Shown: piece by piece, positions 12,157 to 18,199 of the stretch | How positions within the stretch are numbered: position 1 is the stretch's first letter | Layout: each line of letters begins with the position of its first letter | Assembly (NCBI GenBank): GCA_964485515.1 | Contig: CAZALT010000062.1 | Coordinates: 1 to 18,199, forward strand | DNA length: 18,199 bases | Source: CAZALT01 sp964485515 | GTDB taxonomy: Bacteria > Actinomycetota > Acidimicrobiia > Acidimicrobiales > Acidimicrobilacustridaceae | Reading direction: 5' to 3' | Program-made: the position numbers and the translations under genes | The notes under the pieces: generated by a model | The model's database searches: none | What the model was told of the DNA's origin: nothing | Seen by the model: only the letters and a program-made list of their open reading frames with translations

Positions 12157-14040
12157 ATGGTCTCCCCCCTCGCTGCACCCGCGCTCGACCCGTTCGATGA
12201 TCCGACGGGAACGTCGCGGGCTCCTGTTTCGACCTACCTCCGCGGACTGCACGAGCGCCACCGCGACGTGCGCGACGGCGAGGTGGCCTCGTACATCCCC
12301 GAGCTGTCCAAGGTCGACCCCGACCTGTTCGGCATCGTGCTCGTCACCGTCGACGGAGCCGTCTACGAGGTCGGCGACAGCCGCCACCGGTTCACGATCC
12401 AGTCCATCTCGAAAGCGTTCACCTTCGCCGCTGCGCTCGAAGAGGCCGGACCCGACATCGTCCGCCAGCACATCGGGGTCGAACCCACCGGAGACGCGTT
12501 CAACTCCATCACCCTCGCCCCGGGCACCGGCACGCCGCACAACCCGATGGTCAACGCCGGGGCCATCACCGCGGCAGGCCTCGTCGCCCAACTCCACCGC
12601 GACGACGGCGTCGAACGCCTCCTCGAGTACTACGGGCGCTTCGCTGGCCGGAAGCTCGACATCGACGAAGCCGTCTACCGTTCCGAAGCCGAGACCGGGC
12701 ACCGCAACCGGGCCATCGCCCACCTGCTGCGCGGCTCGGGCGCGCTGCCCGTCGAGCTCGACGCCGCCCTCGACCTGTACTTCCAGCAGTGCTCGGTCGA
12801 GGTCGACGCCCACGACCTCGGCATCATGGCCGCGACGCTCGCCAACGGCGGCCGCAACCCCCTCACCGGTGTGCACGCCGCGGGGCGCACCACCGTGCGC
12901 GACGTCCTCACCGTCATGGCCAGCTGCGGGATGTACGACGGAGCCGGCGAATGGCTCTACACCGTCGGGCTCCCAGCCAAGAGCGGCGTGGGCGGCGGCA
13001 TCATCGCGGTGCTTCCGGGCCAGTTCGGACTGGCGGTGTTCTCGCCGCCGCTCGACGCGCACGGCAACAGCGAGCGGGGCGTACGGGTGTGCCGCGACCT
13101 CTCGTCCGAGATGGACCTCCACCTCGTAGCGGCCGGCCACCGTGCTGCACCTCCGATCCACTCCATCTACACCCTCGCCCAGATCGGCTCGAAGCGGCAG
13201 CGCACCGCAGCCGACCACGACCACCTGGCCCAGGTCGGCCGCAAGGCCATCGTCGTCGAGATCCAGGGCGACCTCGACTTCGCCGCCGGCGAGTACCTCA
13301 CCCGACGACTGGTCTCCGCCCCCGACCCGTTCCTCTACGCCGTGCTCGACCTCCGGCGGGTCGACGACACCCACCCCGCCGTCCTCCCCCTCATCGCCGA
13401 GCTCAGCTCCACCTTCACCGACCGCGGCGGCGCCGTGCTGCTGAGCAGCGTCGACGACCACGAGGTGTTCGTCGACGCCCTGTGCTCGGCCATCGCCTCA
13501 GGCGGCCACCCCGTTCCGCAGCAGTTCTCCGACCTCGACGTCGCCCTGGAGTGGTGCGAGGTCCAGCTCGGGGCGTCGAGCACCGAGCTCACCGGCGAGG
13601 CCATCGAGCTCGCCGACCACGAGGTGCTCCACGGACTCGGCCCCGACGACCTCGCCGTGGTCACCGCGCTGCTCGAGGATCGGACGTACGCCGCCGGCGA
13701 GGCGGTCAGCCGCCGCGAGGACGAAGCCGTCGAGCTCATACTCGTGATGTCCGGGCACCTCAGCGTGCTGCTGCGGCTCACCGACGGCCACGAACGGCGA
13801 CTCGCCACCCTCGAGGCCGGAATGCTGATCGGCGAGGCCGCGCTCGCGTCGAGCGGACCCCGACTCGTCGACGTTCGGGCCGACACCGACGTGTCGTGCC
13901 TGGTCCTCACCGCCGAGGGCATCGCGCAGCTGCGCGTCGACCACCTCGAACTGTGGGCCGCACTGCTCGCCAACCTCGTGCGCATCGTCGCCCAACGCGC
14001 CGACCGCACCCGCCAAGAGCTCGTGTCGCTCGCCGGGTGA
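12157..14040 (+). CDS. glsA: Glutaminase A fused to STAS and cyclic-nucleotide-binding-like domains
   Basis: The first half is a serine-dependent glutaminase (glutamine to glutamate plus ammonia) of the beta-lactamase-like fold: S83-x-x-K86 in IQSISKAF, N133 in NPMVNAGAI, and a glycine-rich KSGVGGGIIAV loop (about 275-285). At 627 residues it is twice the usual length of about 310. A STAS domain follows (about 362-470; VVEIQGDLDFAAGEY, VLDLRRVDDTHP). In place of the DSSG phosphorylation motif it reads DDTHP. A cNMP-binding-like domain ends the protein (about 490-612), with phosphate-cassette residues E560 (IGEAAL) and R569 (PRLVDV), but Leu-Val replaces the usual Thr/Ser-Ala after the arginine. 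The start ATG (12157) lies five bases after TAGAAA with no strong Shine-Dalgarno. The open frame extends back to 11836 but overlaps the LLM gene, so I reject that start. This looks like a glutaminase with regulatory input modules. Confidence 0.92.
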   Translation: MVSPLAAPALDPFDDPTGTSRAPVSTYLRGLHERHRDVRDGEVASYIPELSKVDPDLFGIVLVTVDGAVYEVGDSRHRFTIQSISKAFTFAAALEEAGPDIVRQHIGVEPTGDAFNSITLAPGTGTPHNPMVNAGAITAAGLVAQLHRDDGVERLLEYYGRFAGRKLDIDEAVYRSEAETGHRNRAIAHLLRGSGALPVELDAALDLYFQQCSVEVDAHDLGIMAATLANGGRNPLTGVHAAGRTTVRDVLTVMASCGMYDGAGEWLYTVGLPAKSGVGGGIIAVLPGQFGLAVFSPPLDAHGNSERGVRVCRDLSSEMDLHLVAAGHRAAPPIHSIYTLAQIGSKRQRTAADHDHLAQVGRKAIVVEIQGDLDFAAGEYLTRRLVSAPDPFLYAVLDLRRVDDTHPAVLPLIAELSSTFTDRGGAVLLSSVDDHEVFVDALCSAIASGGHPVPQQFSDLDVALEWCEVQLGASSTELTGEAIELADHEVLHGLGPDDLAVVTALLEDRTYAAGEAVSRREDEAVELILVMSGHLSVLLRLTDGHERRLATLEAGMLIGEAALASSGPRLVDVRADTDVSCLVLTAEGIAQLRVDHLELWAALLANLVRIVAQRADRTRQELVSLAG

Positions 14041-14051
14041 TCGGTCGATCA
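14038..14051. terminator. Palindrome made of the two convergent stop codons
   Basis: TGATCG-GT-CGATCA: the 5' arm begins with the glutaminase TGA (14038-14040) and the 3' arm ends with the complement of the nuclease TGA (14049-14051). The two genes are only eight bases apart and no larger hairpin fits between them. It is too small to be a strong terminator on its own. Confidence 0.4.
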
Positions 14052-15110
14052 GGTGGGGTCGAGGAGGGGGATCTGGTCGTCTACCAGGCCGAGGATCTCG
14101 ACCGCGGGGGCGTCGCGACGTAGGCGGCGTTCACCGGTGTAGCTGTTGCGCTCGTTCCAGCGGCGGGTCACCTCGGCTTCACCGACCTCGCACACGTCGA
14201 CGAAGGGGCACCAGCCGCACAGCGGACCGGCCTTGCCCTCCGGTGCACGCTCGTCGGAGCGAGCGGCCTCTACCTCGTCCCAGCGGCGGCGCAGCTCGAC
14301 CTTGGCGCCGTCGAGCGCGTCGGGGGTGATGTCGACGGGCAGCTCACCGGTGGCCGGACGCAGAGATCGGCCGCTCGCCGACTCCTTGACCGTGAAGTAG
14401 AGCAGGCGAGCCCGCTGGGGGACGTGGTCACCCAGCTCGGTGAGCGCGGCCGCGTACCAGAGGGGCTGCCACAGCTTCTCGACCTTCTGCTCGTCGGACC
14501 ACGGCTTTCCCGCCACCGGGGGGGCACCCGTCTTGTAGTCGGTGACCACGACGGCACTCGTGACCGGATCGCGCTCGACGAGGTCGACGAAGCCCCGAAA
14601 CGGCACGCCGTCGAGATCGACCTTGACCTCGAGCTCGCGGGCGACGGGCACGACCTCGGACGGGTGCAGCATGGAGAAGTAGGTCTCAACCGTGGCCCAG
14701 GCTCGCTGGCGGAACTTGCGGGCGTCGAGCTCGGACAGCTCGAGGGAGAGCCAGTCGTCGGTCTCGGCGACCTGCGGCCAGATCTGCCCGGCGAGGATGC
14801 GGGCCTGCTCCTCGGTGCGCTCGGCCGGCTCGAGATCGAGGAGCTCTTCGAGGATGGCGTGCACGAACGTGCCGAGGATGGCGGGCTCTCCTGGCGGCGG
14901 TTCGGGCAGGCGCTCGACGTAGCGATACCACCAGCGGCGAGGGCACTGCTGCCACAAGCCGGCGGCCGACGGGCTGAACGAGTGGGTGCGTTCGGACTGC
15001 TCGACCTCGCCGGGATCGGCGACCGTGGTCGCCGTCACCCCACCGTCGACTTCGGGGAGGTCGACCTCGACGGGGCCGGGGAACAGATCGGAGACGGACG
15101 AGGAGGGCAC
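14049..15110 (-). CDS. RecB-like PD-(D/E)XK exonuclease with Fe-S cluster motif
   Basis: A stand-alone RecB-family nuclease of about 353 residues, similar in plan to the single-domain actinobacterial RecB proteins (mycobacterial Rv2119-like); it probably degrades DNA ends during repair. Nuclease motifs: H84 in LGTFVHAILEEL, D176 in FRGFVD, D191 and K193 in VVTDYKTG, and the Q-x3-Y motif (QPLWY, 215-219). Four cysteines placed as in the AddB/Cas4 iron-sulphur staple are present: C56 in QQCPRRWWYRY and C298/C301/C307 in LCGWCPFVDVC. I prefer the GTG at 15110; the frame continues to 15266 but the extra 52 residues are Arg/Pro-rich and cover the palindrome shared with the divergent helicase gene. 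Cas4 is unlikely because no cas gene or CRISPR array is present. It converges on the glutaminase with an eight-base gap. Confidence 0.88.
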   Translation of the reverse strand: MPSSSVSDLFPGPVEVDLPEVDGGVTATTVADPGEVEQSERTHSFSPSAAGLWQQCPRRWWYRYVERLPEPPPGEPAILGTFVHAILEELLDLEPAERTEEQARILAGQIWPQVAETDDWLSLELSELDARKFRQRAWATVETYFSMLHPSEVVPVARELEVKVDLDGVPFRGFVDLVERDPVTSAVVVTDYKTGAPPVAGKPWSDEQKVEKLWQPLWYAAALTELGDHVPQRARLLYFTVKESASGRSLRPATGELPVDITPDALDGAKVELRRRWDEVEAARSDERAPEGKAGPLCGWCPFVDVCEVGEAEVTRRWNERNSYTGERRLRRDAPAVEILGLVDDQIPLLDPT

Positions 15111-15224
15111 GAGAGCATTGTGCCGTGTCCCGCTGACAGGAACGGTGATCGGGCTCGACCGAACCGCGATCGCTGACCCCGTGGGGAATCGACGCGCCTC
15201 GCTCCACGGCCAACCGGCCGACCG

Positions 15225-15249
15225 CGCACGGGATCCTCGATCCCGTGCG
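15225..15249. promoter_or_regulatory. Perfect 25-bp palindrome between nuclease and helicase genes
   Basis: CGCACGGGATC (15225-15235) and GATCCCGTGCG (15239-15249) form a perfect 11-bp dyad around CTC. It lies in the 172-bp divergent spacer, centred about 46 bases before the hrpA GTG. That is where a regulator contacting RNA polymerase would sit if the helicase mRNA begins at its start codon. A smaller dyad, CCGTGG (15179-15184) with CCACGG (15204-15209), lies to its left. Regulatory function is inferred. Confidence 0.5.
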
Positions 15250-15282
15250 GGCATTCGCCTCGTCACTCACTAGAAATGACAG

Positions 15283-18199
<2,917 letters not shown>

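Noticed and set aside
12094..13461. 455-codon minus-strand frame opposite the glutaminase
   Set aside because: It covers conserved glutaminase and STAS codons and reads as repetitive Val/Asp/Gly sequence; shadow frame.
14049..15110. Cas4 identity for the RecB-like Fe-S nuclease
   Set aside because: The cysteine layout is shared by Cas4, AddB and stand-alone RecB nucleases. No cas gene or CRISPR array is present, and the length suits the RecB-like group.

Overview
The window is very GC-rich, densely coding DNA with strong G/C bias at third codon positions, frequent GTG starts and two predicted F420-dependent (luciferase-like) oxidoreductases. This points to an actinobacterium; an Acidimicrobiia-type lineage is plausible but is only an inference. 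I see no rRNA, tRNA, CRISPR array, transposase or phage gene. Thirteen protein genes can be supported, two of them cut by the window edges.

Layout, left to right. (1) The 3' part of a large, probably exported multidomain protein with two similar sensor-like repeats, a SAF-like domain and a C-terminal beta-rich domain. It ends at a perfect GC-rich hairpin and faces a HAD-family phosphatase on the minus strand. (2) A divergent pair: an XRE-cupin regulator (minus) and a thioredoxin-reductase-like flavoprotein (plus), with a three-half-site operator between them. (3) An L,D-transpeptidase with an SH3-like domain, then a small DUF6941-like protein behind a structured leader, then what looks like the last codons of a lost glyoxalase (VOC) gene. 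(4) A two-gene operon with overlapping ATGA: an APH-fold kinase-like protein and a DUF7064/7065-like (AttH/CrtC-type) protein, preceded by a sharp AT-rich palindrome. (5) A minus-strand run, ilvA - LLM oxidoreductase - small cupin, in which inverted copies of one 55-bp palindromic element follow ilvA and the LLM gene. (6) A second LLM oxidoreductase, then a glutaminase fused to STAS and cyclic-nucleotide-binding domains. (7) A RecB-like Fe-S nuclease on the minus strand, convergent with the glutaminase and divergent from an HrpA-type DEAH helicase that runs off the right end.

The window is a mosaic of short transcription units rather than one pathway. Only two linkages are strong from sequence: the regulator/flavoprotein pair and the APH/DUF7064-like operon. 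The points most worth following are the glutaminase-STAS-cNMP fusion, the repeated 55-bp palindrome, the two operator-like palindromes, the shared TACGCT-N7-start architecture that suggests leaderless transcripts for ilvA and the adjacent LLM gene, and a 15-bp in-frame minisatellite inside the helicase gene.
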